DNA of 64,000 nucleotides from Paramecium tetraurelia (GCF_000165425.1 NW_001799623.1:67134-131133), one strand, 5' to 3'. Positions 1-12,355 are shown, numbered from the stretch's first letter. The notes: generated by a model not told the origin, from the letters alone. Made by a program: numbers and translations.

Positions 1-582
1 ACATTTCGTCAGAGATGGTCTTTTAGGTTGGGTTCAATGAATTGGTTTCTTCAAGCTTTCTTTGAATCCCAAGAATGGGTGTAATTCCTGGCAGTTAATA
101 TTTAATGGCTGATGCTGCTTGGTTCTTAGGCACTTTATTCTATGCAAAATAACCTGGGTTGGTTGGCTAAGTAGATTAGAATAATTTGTCCTTATCAAAC
201 TTCACTCCAGGATACTTCTTTTATAATAGTTTAAATGATTCTAGTGCGTGATAGAGTTTAAAGTCAATTCCGTAGTCATCGTACAAGTGAAACACTTTGC
301 AGCCAGGACACGAAAATCCACTTAATAATAATTAGAATATGGTTACTGTCCATCCCTGTTGTTAGTTTAGTAATATTCCAACCAGGAATCCAGATCGAAT
401 AAACATGCAACATATTAGATAGAATTGTGTCTTACAGGGATGGTCACAGGCATACTTGAAAGCTAGCATTTCAATAGGATTTCCACTAGATTACTCTAGA
501 TGTTTTTCTCAATTAATTCATTCATAAAGTGACTCACATTGTTTTTAAAGATATTCTCCTTGTACTCTTTTAAAGGTAACAT
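1..582 (-). CDS. SP-RING (MIZ/PIAS-type) zinc-finger protein, 5' part only
   Basis: The 5' end of a minus-strand gene that runs off the left edge. Start chosen at the ATG at 582; one 26-nt intron at 321-346 restores the frame. Around residues 45-105 is an SP-RING-like finger: KCQLSSMPVTIPVRH, then CLFDLDSWLEYY, then GFSCPGCKVF. This is the layout of PIAS/Siz/Mms21 SUMO ligases (IPVR...CFDL...CPxC). Such fingers hold a SUMO E2 in the known families; that role here is inference. The visible part continues open to the edge with a Q/P-rich linker. It is a paralogue of the complete gene at 7206-9119, which carries kelch-like repeats downstream, so this copy may too. Divergent from the kinase at 681 across 98 nt. 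Confidence 0.7.
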
Positions 583-680
583 TTGAGCTAATTATAAATA
601 ATATTGTTTATGATATCTCCAATTAAAATATCTCTAAAATTCATTTTTATAATAAGGACTGAGAATTAAATAAATTATAA

Positions 681-3254
681 ATGAAGAAAAACAGTTTGTG
701 TGATAATAGCAAGTGCAACAAAACAACAATCTTTCAAAAGTAGATGGCACCTGTTAAATGTTCGAAATGCAATAGCGGTACATATTGTTGTCAAGCATGT
801 TTGAAGGAAGATGAGTAACAATAAAAATATTTTAAGAGATCATGTCTGCAATTCAGATCATTTGGATCTTGATAATACGACCCAGATTAATTCATCTGTT
901 AATGAAACCCTCTTGTAAATCCAATAAAAGAAGAGAACTCTCGACGATTACGAATTCATTAATGGAGACAAAGGAATGTTAGGAAGAGGAGCATTTGGAG
1001 AAGTGAGATTAGCTATAGATATTGAATTGCAATAGGAAATGGCTATTAAGATTTTAAATAAGAAGAAAATGCTTAGGAATTGCAATCTTCAACAACTAAA
1101 AAATGAAATCAAATTATAAAGGAGTCTAAACCATCCAAACATAATCTAATTATATCATGCATTTGAAGACAGAGAAAACATATACTTTGCCTTGGAATAT
1201 GCTTCCAATGGTTCCCTCTATAAATACTTGAGAAAACTTAAAGTCATGCCTGAACCTGAGGCTTTTGTGTACTTTTTCTAAACTTGTCTAGCCGTAGATT
1301 ACTTACACAAGAAAAATGTGATTCATAGAGATTTAAAACCAGAGAATATCTTATTGGATGAGTAAGGCAATGTAAAACTGTGTGATTTTGGATGGAGTGC
1401 TGAAAGCGTTGAGATGAGAAGCACTTTTTGTGGAACATTCGATTACATGGCACCTGAAATGTTACACAATAAACCTCATGATTATAGAGTAGATATATGG
1501 GCCTTAGGAATATTGCTATATGAACTTCTCCATGGAAATGCACCTTTTACCAAAGCTCATTTCGCCAAAGAAAACATTTCAAATCTAACCATCAAATTCT
1601 CATAGTCTGTAAGTTCTTAAGCTAAAAATCTAATTACTTCCATATTATAACATGATCCAAAAAAGAGAATGAGTATGGATTAAATATTCGCACATCAATG
1701 GCTGAAATCTAATTCTGAAGAATTTGGAATGGACATTGGTGAGTATATATATGTTCCAAAATCATAAAGAATGAATGACTCCTCCATCAATCAAACATTC
1801 GAACAATCAAAATAGTTAAATGAATCCAAACTTAAACAACCCAATCCAAATAGAAGTTCAATTAAAAAACCAGATTTCTTGAACAGTTCATAATAACAAC
1901 CATCATAAAAATAGGAAGTCTAAAAAGTTTAATAAAATTATTAAGAAAATAAAAAAACAGCCAATAGTTCCTTTCACCAAGCGAACAATCAATCACATAT
2001 CTCAAAAATCTCTGAGAATTTGCAAGATTCAGCAAGATCTTCCTCAGATTGCTCAGATATCTAGAGTAGAGCATCTAATATTAGATAGTCATTTGCCAAA
2101 GACCTATCTAAGAAAGGATTAAGCTAAAATAATAATAGTTTCCACGCATAAGAAAACAAACACTTATTTACAAACGATGCAAGCATCCTAAATTAAGAGG
2201 AAATTGAAAGACTCCTTAGATAATAATTAAAATAAGCCGAAACCAAATCAGATGACATCAAACTATCATTAAATTCATTCCAAAATGTCTAATCAAATCA
2301 ATAGTAAAATAAGTCTCTCTCTTCCATTTTGGTTGAAGACAATAAAAACTTTAGTCAATAATTATATTCTAATTAAGGCAGCACTCTCAAATAGAGACAT
2401 GTTTAATTCTTATCGCCTAAAGAAAGCATGAATGAATCATCTTAAAAGACTCAATAATAAGTAGAAGAATCTCCATATTTTAATCCTACCTAAGTAAGGG
2501 AATCAATTGCTGACGATGAAGTCAAAGAAAAATTCAGTTTTGGTAGCCTTTCAAACTCTAAACATGATTAGAATTAACAAGAAATATCACAACCTGAAGA
2601 GTAATAAGGATTTAATAAAAAGGATAAAGTATTGAAAGAAACTAGATTGTCTAAATTATCTGTAATAGAATCGGATGAGAGTGAATGCAAAAGTGATGGA
2701 GATGATTAAAGGAATTATCAACTTTAATAAATAACCTAGGCTGTTCGCTCCTACTCTGCTAATACCGTGTAACCTAAAGATACCAGCAATTCAAGAATTC
2801 CTTAAGAAATTGAATTATAATCACAATTTTTGTACCAAAATAATGTGCTTTAGGATACTAAATCACAGACTTCAAAAACATCAAAGAAATCTAAATTATC
2901 TAAATAGTCAAAACTATCAACCAACACCAAGGTTAGTTCTGAATAAAGTAGAGCACAATAATAGTTAATTATGTAAAAGAAGAAATATTCACAGAATATG
3001 GTTGATTATAGAAATTTTAATATGAAGGAGATTTCTAAGGAAGACAGAAATAGATATTAAGATTATAAGGATTCTACCAAGCAATTGGAAATTAGATCTA
3101 GAGAGCTTCAAGCGTTATCTCTATTCTTAGGATAATTAATTTGCTTAAAGAAGAAGCATTAAGTAAAATAATGCCACCAAAGAGGAATTGGGCTTTTTTG
3201 GAAAAATACAATTGGCATTTGGTTGTTTAGGATAAAGATGAACGTCGCTTTTGA
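681..3254 (+). CDS. Aurora-like Ser/Thr protein kinase with N-terminal zinc finger
   Basis: About 843 residues. Residues ~7-60 hold a cysteine-rich finger ([16 protein letters not shown], then DHVCN after a 22-nt intron at 814-835) resembling AN1/B-box fingers. The kinase domain spans ~85-340: GRGAFGEV loop, AIKIL lysine near 115, HRDLKPEN near 208, then DFGWS and [17 protein letters not shown] and the CGTxDYxxPEM activation segment are typical of Aurora kinases. A long Ser/Gln/Asn-rich tail follows. The tail's last frame change is uncertain: either a 17-nt intron (3115-3131) or a 20-nt one (3163-3182) leads to the same TGA at 3252. Assignment to the Aurora-like group is solid; a mitotic function is inferred from the family. 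Confidence 0.8.
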
Positions 3255-3891
3255 ATATATTAATTATTTTTATTAAATGGATGAATACTAAGTATTTTTT
3301 AGGCTAAATGTCTTGAAAAACAAAAACAAAAAATCGATATCTCCAGAGAGGAAATGATGATAGAAGTATCAGAAATTTGGGAATAATTTAAAACAGAAAA
3401 TGATTCAAAACAAATCAAAGGCAATGAACTATTATATTTTCAAATTCTGATTTTCTGCTAACAAGTCAACAAAAAGAATATGAAAGATAAAAATTAGATT
3501 CAACTAATTAACCAGCATCTCAATCACATTATTAAAAAAAAACAAAATTTAAGCTCCAGCTATTCAAATTTCATATTGTACTAGTGAGCCTAAATTTGTA
3601 AATGAAGCCAGGAACTTGTTGGCTATGGAAATAATCAGAGAATTCAAAGTCAACATTATCAAAAGCCAAATACATCATTCATCTAAAAATATTTCAGTGG
3701 TATTGTATTAAGACCCCAAAAATATTGAATTATGGTCTTATTTAAGAGATGGCCCCTTAGATTATAAAAAAATATTTCATTTAATTGCAAATTATATTTA
3801 ACGATAATAAACTTTTGTATTTTCTCATTCATACATCTATTTTACTAATATCCTTAGAAATGTATCTTGTTGTCTAGAATGTCCGTTCTGA
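3255..3891 (+). pseudogene. Broken coding remnant (unknown protein) behind the kinase gene
   Basis: Two long stretches look coding but sit in different frames. The first, ~3284-3587, includes the segment EKQKQKIDISREEMM and EVSEIWEQFKTEN. The second, ~3545-3891, includes EARNLLAMEIIREFKVNII and DPKNIELWSYLRDGPLDYKK. The switches fall at an 11-nt GT...AG gap (too short for an intron) and at a run of nine A. The start may lie in the preceding gene's tail at 3171 ([15 protein letters not shown]). I could not join the pieces with normal introns, so a decayed duplicate gene is the simplest reading; sequencing error in the homopolymer is the alternative. No family recognised. Confidence 0.4.
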
Positions 3892-4061
3892 ATAATTATG
3901 ATATCTTTGAGAGAATAAACTTAATTCAATCTCTTGAGTTAATAAAAAATCTTAACAATTTTAGAGTATTTATTTTTCAAATTTGTAAATGGTGGTTTAA
4001 TATAATATTATTTTATTAAATAGTTTAATTAATTATTTTTGTTGAATTTAATATTTAAAAT

Positions 4062-4944
4062 TCATAATTTTGGAAACTCTGCCTTGCTTTTTGTGATTAG
4101 AGCTGTAATTCCAGTAGGCATATCATTTGTAAAACCCAGAGACATATTGGTTCTTGCCATAACCTCTAATTATGAATCTAAATTTGATTCCCTTGTCAAG
4201 ATGCTTTTAATTGTATAAATTCCAACTGGAGACTTAGCAGCAATAACCTCAGCAAGCTTAATAATTTCATCATTTAGCTGGTCATTCTTAACTACTTTGC
4301 TTACTAAACCTAGATGTAATGCTTCCTAGGCATCAAAAATTCTTCCAGTATAGGCCAATTCCCTGAAGAGTGAGGTATTGGCATTTTATTAACCCAATCT
4401 TTGAAGTGTTCCTATATCAGCAGCCCTATAAATATAATGGATGTGAATATACATTCCAATATCAATTTCTTTGATTGAGAATTTAGAATCTTCAGAGCAA
4501 TATTTGATGTCAGCAGAAGTAATCAGATCAATAGCACCTCCAAAACAGCATCCTTAGATGCCAACTATGACTGGGACTCTGATTCTGGATAATGATGTCA
4601 TGGATAATTGCCAATCTTTAATTAAATTATAAATTCTGATTGACTTTCTTGCTTAATCCAATTCGTCTGGAGTCTCAGAAACAATATATCTTTAAAAAGT
4701 ACTTAGAACATTGATGGAGCCTCTTTGAGGTCAAGACCAGCACAGAAATGCTTTCCTCTTCCTGTGAAAACTACAACTCTAACATCGTCAGTCTGATTAA
4801 TAATATCGACTGCAGCCTTCAAATCTTGAAATAGCTGTTTTGACATGGTATTCCTAGAATTAGCAACAGGATATACAGTTGTTTGGGTCTGTTGATTTCG
4901 AGATGATAAATTTATCCTTTTTTGGTTCCAACAAGAGTTTACAT
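4062..4944 (-). CDS. ECH1: Delta3,5-Delta2,4-dienoyl-CoA isomerase (ECH1 type), enoyl-CoA hydratase family
   Basis: 267 residues after removing three introns (23 nt at 4854-4876; about 29 and 27 nt further downstream). The crotonase fold signatures are present: TGRGKHFCAGLDLK for the oxyanion hole and GGAIDLITSADIKYC. The stretch IKEIDIGMAADIGTLQRL is specific to ECH1; the acidic residues known to act in rat/human ECH1 (GGxxD, VKE, AAD) are all kept. The enzyme moves double bonds in dienoyl-CoA during beta-oxidation of odd-position unsaturated fatty acids. The C-terminus ends PKL, resembling a PTS1-type tripeptide, so peroxisomal location is plausible. Start at the first ATG of the open frame. 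Confidence 0.9.
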
Positions 4945-5050
4945 ATTATGAAAATTAATATTGAAAATACTTGGTTTAATTTTATTTGTATTTATTTTTG
5001 ATGATATAAATGAATTTTGAAAATATATATCCCAAAATAAATAAATTAAT

Positions 5051-6488
5051 ATGAATCATCTTACAGGAATTGACGCTGTTCTTAATGTAGCTTAAGCAAG
5101 CACTCCAGCTCCATCAAACATAGATTCCACATGGGTTTTGATTACATCCTTTAGTGCTTTATTAACAATATTGGGATTCGCCTTCATCAGTTCAGGAGCG
5201 GTGAGATACAAATCTGTGCAATCAGCAGTTATCACAGTCTTATTGGGAGCAGTGATCACCATATTATTTTTCTGGCTTGTAAGAAATATAAAATAACATT
5301 TCGATTAGTTAGGATATGGATTTGCATTTGGAGATGATAAGGGAAACAAGTTCATTGGTTTGAGTAGATTCGCTGGAGCTGGATATGGAGTGGATGCATC
5401 AAGAGATGATTATACAAATTTAAGTAAGCTAATAATCTCTAATTTTTAACTAGTTTTCTAGAGTGTTGGAGCAATAATAGTATCATCTTTGTTTGGATTG
5501 GGAACATTGGAAAGATCCAGATTTTTCTCAGTCAGTGTCTGTCTAGCTGTTATTTCAGGCTTCTTATATCCAACTGCATTGCATTGGGTTCAACCAACAG
5601 GTTGGCTAAGTAAATTTGGATTCATCGATTTTGCTGGATCCAGTTACATCCACTTTTTCGGTGGAGTGACAGCATTGGTTGTTTCAATCTTCTTGAAGGA
5701 AAGAAGAGATTAAGCAGGAAATGTTCACCCAGGTATCTTCCCACATCATTCCCCAATCAACATTGGTTATGGATCAATAATCTTAAGTGTTGCCACACTC
5801 ATTTTCATTAATGGTGCAAATCAAGAGGGCAAAACAGATAAATATGAACAAGGATTAATAGCAGTTAATACTTTAATCGCAGCTACCTTCTCAGCCTTGA
5901 CAAGTTTTGTTGCTTAATATTTGAAAACCCACAAAACAAGTTTAATTGCTATTGCAAGAGGAAGTGTTGCTGGTATTGTTGCCATCTCAGCAATTGCCAA
6001 TGACGTTAGAATTTGGGAATCTGCATTAACTGGTACCCTCGCTGGTTTAGTGTATATTGTACTTATTCTTGTCATCAAGAGATCTCATGTTGATGATCCT
6101 GCTTATACTTTAGCTACTCATCTTGTAATATATATATAATTTATCAATCTATAGGGACCAGGATTATTGGGTACTCTTTTGGTTGGAGTCTTGACACTCA
6201 GCAATGGATTCGTAACTGGACATGGATTTAAATAATTTGGATTATAACTTGTAGGTGTTTTGGCATTATTAGGATGGGGATTGTTGATTGCTTTATTCGT
6301 TATCCCATTGAAGGGAACTGGAGTCTTTAAGATCAATCCCTTCTAAGAATCCAAAGGAATTGATACCAGTTATGGTAATTATTTTTCATAATAATATTTT
6401 AGCTGAAGGAGAAGCTATTTAATTCATTGATGAATAACCAGAACCATCTCTTTTAAGTAGTATTCCAAAAAAGGGAATCTTCCAATGA
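5051..6488 (+). CDS. AMT: Ammonium transporter (Amt/Mep/Rh superfamily)
   Basis: 449 residues after three introns (5424-5453, 6125-6154, 6375-6402; 30, 30 and 28 nt), and the total is a clean multiple of three. About eleven hydrophobic segments run along the protein. Amt landmarks are visible: DFAGSSYIHFFGG, holding the first pore histidine, and DDPAYTLATH, holding the second; the second intron falls directly after that histidine. GGVTALV and GFVTGHG also fit the family. It would conduct ammonium/ammonia across the plasma membrane or a vacuole membrane. It starts 106 nt from the divergent ECH1 gene. The C-terminal tail is short and acidic. Confidence 0.9.
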
Positions 6489-7205
6489 TTAATAAGTCAT
6501 TAAATTTTCATGCATTAAGATAAAACAATTTCTTTATTTACTTTATATGTAAATTATTTTCTTCTACTTTTTGAATTATACAAAATAAACCAAGATCATT
6601 GCAAAATCATTGATTGAGATCCCATCACTCTATAGGTTCGATAACAGTTATGATTATTTTCAGGTTTAAAGGATTAGTACAACTATTTAAGTACAGATTA
6701 AGAAGAACTTGAAAATGATCAACTATTAACTCGGTAAAAGCCAAAAACTTTTTTCCTGACTTAAATTATATCTAATAATTTTATTTCTTTTAAATTAAAC
6801 TCAATAAACTTTTGACATCTTAAATCAATTGTGGGCCTGTAATAAAATATTATCTATTATTCTTTATTTTTATGCAAAGACTCTAAAATCTATTGCTTAA
6901 TTTAAGATAAAGTTGGCCAATATATTTTTATTAAAATAATAATGTAAATTTACAAATATAATAAATGAAATTACTTGGAATCGAACCAAGGTTTTGAGGG
7001 TCAAAACTTCACGTAAGAGTTGATTGTCAATTAAGATATTGAATTATTAATTAGCTATAGATATGATATTAATCCACCACTTAAAAAATAAACATGATAT
7101 TTCACAGATATTCATTTTATCTATCAGGTAATTGTTATAAATTCTTCTAAGCCACCTCTCTTGAATTAGAGGACTCTTGATATGGGAGAGCGAAAACTAG
7201 AATCA
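6489..7205. other. Intergenic stretch with an isolated tRNA-like T arm
   Basis: No convincing gene. Frames break quickly. On the minus strand at about 6972-6988 a perfect T-arm (CTTGG TTCGATT CCAAG) holds an exact B-box (GGTTCGATTCC). Just before it is a hairpin, GTTTTGA-CCC-TCAAAAC. I could not find a matching 5' acceptor strand for the 3' TAATTTC, a clean D arm or an anticodon loop with U33, so I do not call a tRNA gene. The rest is AT-rich sequence downstream of the two convergent genes. Confidence 0.4.
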
Positions 7206-9119
7206 TCATAAATGATTACATAATCCATTGGTTAAATTGATTTTCAGCAATTAAGTCGTAATTTTTTGAACTTTTTCTTATTAACTTTGTTCAATCTCGT
7301 ATTGATGAATCACATAAAAGAATCCATAGGCTATTGCACCTTGAGGATCCTGGACAGGGGAAAATATATCATAACCAGTTACTTTTCTTCTATAAGGAGT
7401 GAAGATTTATTCAGGTGGTTCCAATGAGAATAATTCATTTATTCTAATTTCTGCACTCGCCCAATCAAATGTATAAATTTCTCTTTATTCATTATTTTTA
7501 TATTTCAAACATTCTCCTGATAGAATCAATTAGTTGTTTCCATAATATGGACAACTGAAAACTGGAGAAGCTAAAAGAGATTTATGATATGCATCTTATC
7601 CGGCATAATTGATATTAAAATCTTATTTTTAATTTCCCAAAAACTTTTCATCTTTGCAAACAAAGATCTATCCTAAATGTTATTATTAACTTCTATAATT
7701 AGGTACACCATCAGGATCTTTGGTTATGCCACCAAATAACACAATCAATTTATCGAATTATTCATGAGTTATGGTAAAGAAACTACCATCAAATCTGTCA
7801 ACTAACTTATTCTTCATTTATTCCCATTTTTAATTAAACGCATTCTTTCTTAGAACATATTAAGAATTTAATAATTGGTATTTGATTTGATTATCACTGT
7901 TTTTGGTCTGTCTCTATCCATAAAATACAAAGAGGTTTCTAGGCATAATCAAAAGAATATCGTTACCCTTTGTATGATGTTCCCATGAAATTATATCCCT
8001 CCAATGGATAATCTGGCAATGCTACGATTTTGACTTATTCCTCAACGACTTAGAAGGGGTTTCTTGGAAAGGTAAGTTATAGACACTAGTTTGATTGGGA
8101 GAATCTATCTTGTTTCTAGCCTCCAATGATGTAAATTGTGTTCTTCTAGGCATCACTTTCACCTTTAATGTATAAGGCTTGCTCCAGTTGAACATAAGGT
8201 TGGCCATTAAAAATGAGATCGTACTCATACCAAATACCATATTGAACTAGATAAACGATCAACTAATAGATAGTGATAAGTGAATACAATCGAATGCATT
8301 TGGTTGTTGGAAGCAATCTTTTTTAGAGCAAAAACATAATCGTCATTTAATGACTTTCTTCCTAATGAAATAACTTTCAAGGACTTGGCTAGTTGCTGTT
8401 TGCATTAATGCTTTTATGTAGCTACTTTGTCTTGCAATTATTTAAAGGTGACATTAGCATTTATTTTGAAGATCTTGTACAATTTGCTGAATAGAAGTTG
8501 TTGTAATTTCACAATGGTTTAGCTAATTTCATCAAGAATTCTTTTTTAGGTTTCATTTTAATGCTAATTGCTAATTTGTTGTTATCTTCGAGACACACCA
8601 AAGATTGGAACACAACCTGGAAGTGGGTATCTTTAGGCTACCATTTTTATTTTAGAGTTAGCACTATTGGTAACTTTTGTTTCCACGTAATAAATATTCT
8701 TGCTTGGTTGATAGATTAATTAAGACTCATTTAATTTAATTTGGTTATTTTTCAATTTAAATAGTCTTAGCTCTTCTAAAACATGATAAAAAGTATAATC
8801 AACTCCATAATCCTTAAAATTCGTATATCTCTTGCATCCTGGACAGGCAAATCCTCTATTTTTTATGAATACTATATTACGTCGGCTCAACTTTATATTG
8901 CATTTGTTTGTAATGCTCCATCCAACAGTCTAGATCAAACAAACAATGGATATAAGTAATTGATGTATGTCTAATTGGAATTGTTACAGAGATCTTGGAC
9001 AATTAGCATTTTGTGGTCAGCACTATTTCCTCCCCTCCTATTTTCTCTTGTAGAAGTCTTTAATACCAATTGCTTACATTGTTGGACAACAGCTATTCTT
9101 AGTATGATTATAATTGCAT
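7206..9119 (-). CDS. SP-RING zinc finger fused to kelch-like repeats
   Basis: 611 residues; three introns at 8856-8880 (25 nt), 8263-8287 (25 nt) and 8022-8049 (28 nt) give an exact open frame. Residues ~45-100 are SP-RING-like: KCQLSKISVTIPIRH, CLFDLDCWMEHY, GFACPGCKRY, closely matching the gene at 1-582. A helical linker follows. The second half carries kelch-like blades: NTIYIIGG, IVLFGGITKDPDGVPNY, NQLILSGECLKYK, each with the usual GG and nearby aromatic residues. SP-RING domains act as SUMO E3 modules and kelch propellers bind partners, so a propeller-guided SUMO ligase is a reasonable inference, not shown. The start is the first ATG in frame. Confidence 0.75.
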
Positions 9120-9667
9120 TTCAATAAAATAAATATTTGATTATTTTTGTTTAATGTATTATTATAAATACAGAGTATTTCTAACATAAGGAACAAAAGG
9201 ATGTAATAGAATAAGAAATGGAAACTTATTTATCTTTAGAAACGTGTTATAGAATTATTCCTTATCTTTATTTTTATGATCTATATGATTAATAGAATTC
9301 AATTGATGTGTGTGTCTAAATTTCCCTCAATTCCTATAGTGGAGCTCACCTAAATCCTACTTGATTGTTAGTAATTTATAAAGTTCATAGTTCATAAATA
9401 TTCTAAAAAAAAAACAAGGTTTTTAAGCATATATTATTGAGGGAGGATAGATTTTATGATAGTCATAATAGAATTGAAGTCACCAAAGCTACTTTGATTT
9501 AAGTAAGTTTGGATAGTAAACTATCAGAATTAAAGTTGAATAAATTTTATATATATATATATATTTAATGTCGAAATAGCCACCTTAATAGTCTGACCCG
9601 GATTCATTAGTGTACTTTGTTTTCAATAGTGTATTTTAGAGAGGCATACGAGTAATTGCAAAGCAAG
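9120..9667. other. Intergenic stretch with a doubtful short ORF
   Basis: An ATG at 9218 opens a frame of about 48 codons. A possible 32-nt intron (9309-9340) would stretch it to about 70 residues, ending near YIIEGG. A second open frame lies at ~9420-9620 and leads into the CLEC16A gene, so an upstream exon of that gene is possible (ATG near 9569). I could not make a consistent gene from these pieces. Otherwise there is AT-rich sequence and a short TA run at ~9549-9566. Confidence 0.3.
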
Positions 9668-12355
9668 ATGGCACATAGCAATTATGATGTGGTTGATCAA
9701 ATTGGATAGATTTGCTAAAGTGTTATGTGGGGAGATAAGAACAATGACACCTTTTTTGAGTAAGCATCCATCTAAAAGCAATTTAGTTACTTTTGTGATC
9801 AGAAGACGATGTCATTGTACTTAGATTTGGTGCATACTGGATAGAGGGAAGTTGTAGTGGCAGTAATTAAAGCAATTACGATGCTATTGCAAAATATACA
9901 AAGACCAGTTAGCATAAATTACATATTAAGTCATAGTGCATTGAATGGCATAATCATAGCAGATTATAACTTTAGGGATGATGAAATCATAGCTTATTAC
10001 ATAAATTTGTTAAAATGTGTTTCAATTAGGATTGACGAGCAGAGTTTGCAATTGTTCTATAATTTGGTATGTAATTCCAATCTCCATAGAAATTTAGCAC
10101 ATTTCCAATGTTAATGAAGGCCATCTGTTTCTACAAGCACAAGGAGAACCTAATCAGAACAAGTGTGAGGAACATAGTTTTAGGAACAACCAAAATCAAC
10201 CTACCATAATTGCGTAGATATGTGAGATCCTTCCCATTCACATTGTTTTATGTTCAATTTAGTTGTTACATGAGAGATGCTCTCTTTTACATTGGAGGTC
10301 TCATTCAGGAGGGCAGACATGAGTCACACAAAATAATCAAATTGTTGTTGGATGACCAATTGGACATACTGTACTTTTTGGAAGACCTCCTAAAAACCAA
10401 TGTCGATGCTTTGCCAATCATTGTGAATTCAATAATGGTCTATGGTTTTGTTCCAACGATAATAATGGGAGTTATTAAGAGTGGTTAGCAATCCATCAAA
10501 CTCAATCAATAGCCATAGAGATAATCAATGAATCATCAATAATCTCAAAAGTATTAACACAATCGTGGATAATCCTTAGGCAATTTCACATTTACTAATA
10601 TATTTTAATCCTCCCAATAAACAAACAACTAATAATAATAATAATAATAGGTTATTGATATTAAGTTTTGTCTATTCATTTTAATCCAAATCTACAAGAG
10701 TTTTAGTTTCAGCTAATTTTTGGATTTATTGACTCTATTCATTTTGGGAAAGGATCCAGAGATCATTGATTTCATAACATAATTAAGTAAGTTCATATTA
10801 ATGTTAGATTCGAATTCCAAGTTAAATTCATATGAAAAGGATGTAAGCATGAGTGAGACATGGGTAATTAAGGAGAAAACCTTCATTCAGGCCTACTCTT
10901 AGTTCATTTACAAAGATTGTGAAATCAGCGAAGATGTCAATGTAAATGACAAAGAGGAATTGTTGAAAGGGGTTTCATCATACGAAACATAATCAGTGAA
11001 GCGAGAATGTATAGTTATTTGATTATATTAAAAAGTGAATTGTGAACACTTTAAATCATTAATAGGTGATCCTAAGAGATATGAGGATCTACTGAGCATT
11101 ACTGACATGTGTGATATTACTATAGTGAAATCATAAAATAAAAGCAAAGTATCAGCATTGAGTTTCTTGGAAAGAAATGAACAAAACAAAGTAAATGGAA
11201 ATACAAATACAAATATAAACAATACTCAAACACCATTTTATGCTTTGATGAAACATCTAGAAAGTAATGATGACACTGTTGTATTTATGGTGTTATTATT
11301 CATAAAAACACTTAGACACTCAAAGAATATCTCTCATTCAGTTTTAGAATAGGTTGGTTTCATCACTCCAGATAAAAATATGGAATTGTATAAAAACTGC
11401 TCGGAAACTTCTTCTTTTATGCAAGATAAGTTGTTAGGTATCTTGGAAACAGGATTACCACCTTACAGATTAGGCACTTACATCCTATCAATTTAGATGT
11501 TGATTGACTTTTGCAGAACGGATCTTGAGAGTTATGATCTACGCAACAAGGATAGATTTAGAAAGATAGTGTTGAATCATATCAATAAGATAAATGAATA
11601 CATCAGAAATCCCCTAGAGGTTCATTATGTCATTGAATTCTTCTACACGGAATATAAAATCTTGAAGTAATACAGGTGTATATCTTTCTAGCAAGACATC
11701 CATATCGATCTGGCCACAAACACATATATAATTGTTGTATGAGATGACTCCCAAAGGGGTTTGTTAGATTGACATCAAACACAACGAGAGTGTTTACTTT
11801 ATGGAGCCTGCAAATCAATAGGACAAAGTCAGGAAAGACATGCTGATTTTGTTGATATTGAAATACACAGCATCAGTTCTTTGTGGATTTGAAGAGCAAG
11901 AACAAAAAATACTCGATAATCCCAAACCTTTTGGGGATGGTCCTACTTTGAAATACGTGTCAGGGAACATCTATAATCTGTAAGATGAGCCTTACTGCTA
12001 ATTCAGTTAACATTAATGCAAATATCAAAACATTGATTGCTGCATTTTAGAGGATTCTCACAATTTAGTCGTGATGGACTTGACTCAAGGTTAGAGTGCA
12101 GCTAAATGCGTTGTCGCACACAGTTTCAAGTATACAGATGAGATGGTGGAGAGACTCAATTTGAAAATGTTGCATGTGACATATAGGTTTGAGAATTAGA
12201 ATAATGTGTTTGATTTGGAATTCCCGAACAAACAGTGTTGTTAGGCAGCTAAGAAAATGACAGAATAGAAGAAGAGTAGTTTGAGGAAGGATGAGTTGGA
12301 TACTGTCACATCATATTTATAGGCACTCACAAATACAATGAATTATAATAAATGA
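9668..12355 (+). CDS. CLEC16A: CLEC16A/Ema homologue with FPL domain (endosome-autophagy factor)
   Basis: 879 residues after introns at 10067-10089 (23 nt) and 11667-11691 (25 nt); the frame closes exactly. Residues ~30-150 match the FPL domain: SVMWGDKN, IIIADYNFRDDEIIAYYI, NLLKCVSIRI, LQLFYN; human CLEC16A has the same order (IWGDQN ... FDFSDEEIMAYYISFLKTLSL ... FFYN). Downstream helical segments also align. CLEC16A/Ema acts in endosomal maturation and mitophagy in animals; I infer a trafficking role here. A Gln/Asn-rich insert lies near 10490-10650. The start could lie further upstream, since the frame stays open. The TGA overlaps the ATG of the next gene by three bases. Confidence 0.85.

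Noticed and set aside
1741-1775. A GTGAGT...AAG stretch in the kinase gene that could be an intron.
   Set aside because: The frame is open through it and the total frame works without splicing.
9218-9365. Possible short gene (ATG at 9218).
   Set aside because: Only ~48-70 residues, one doubtful intron and no family; left as an uncertain note in the intergenic entry.
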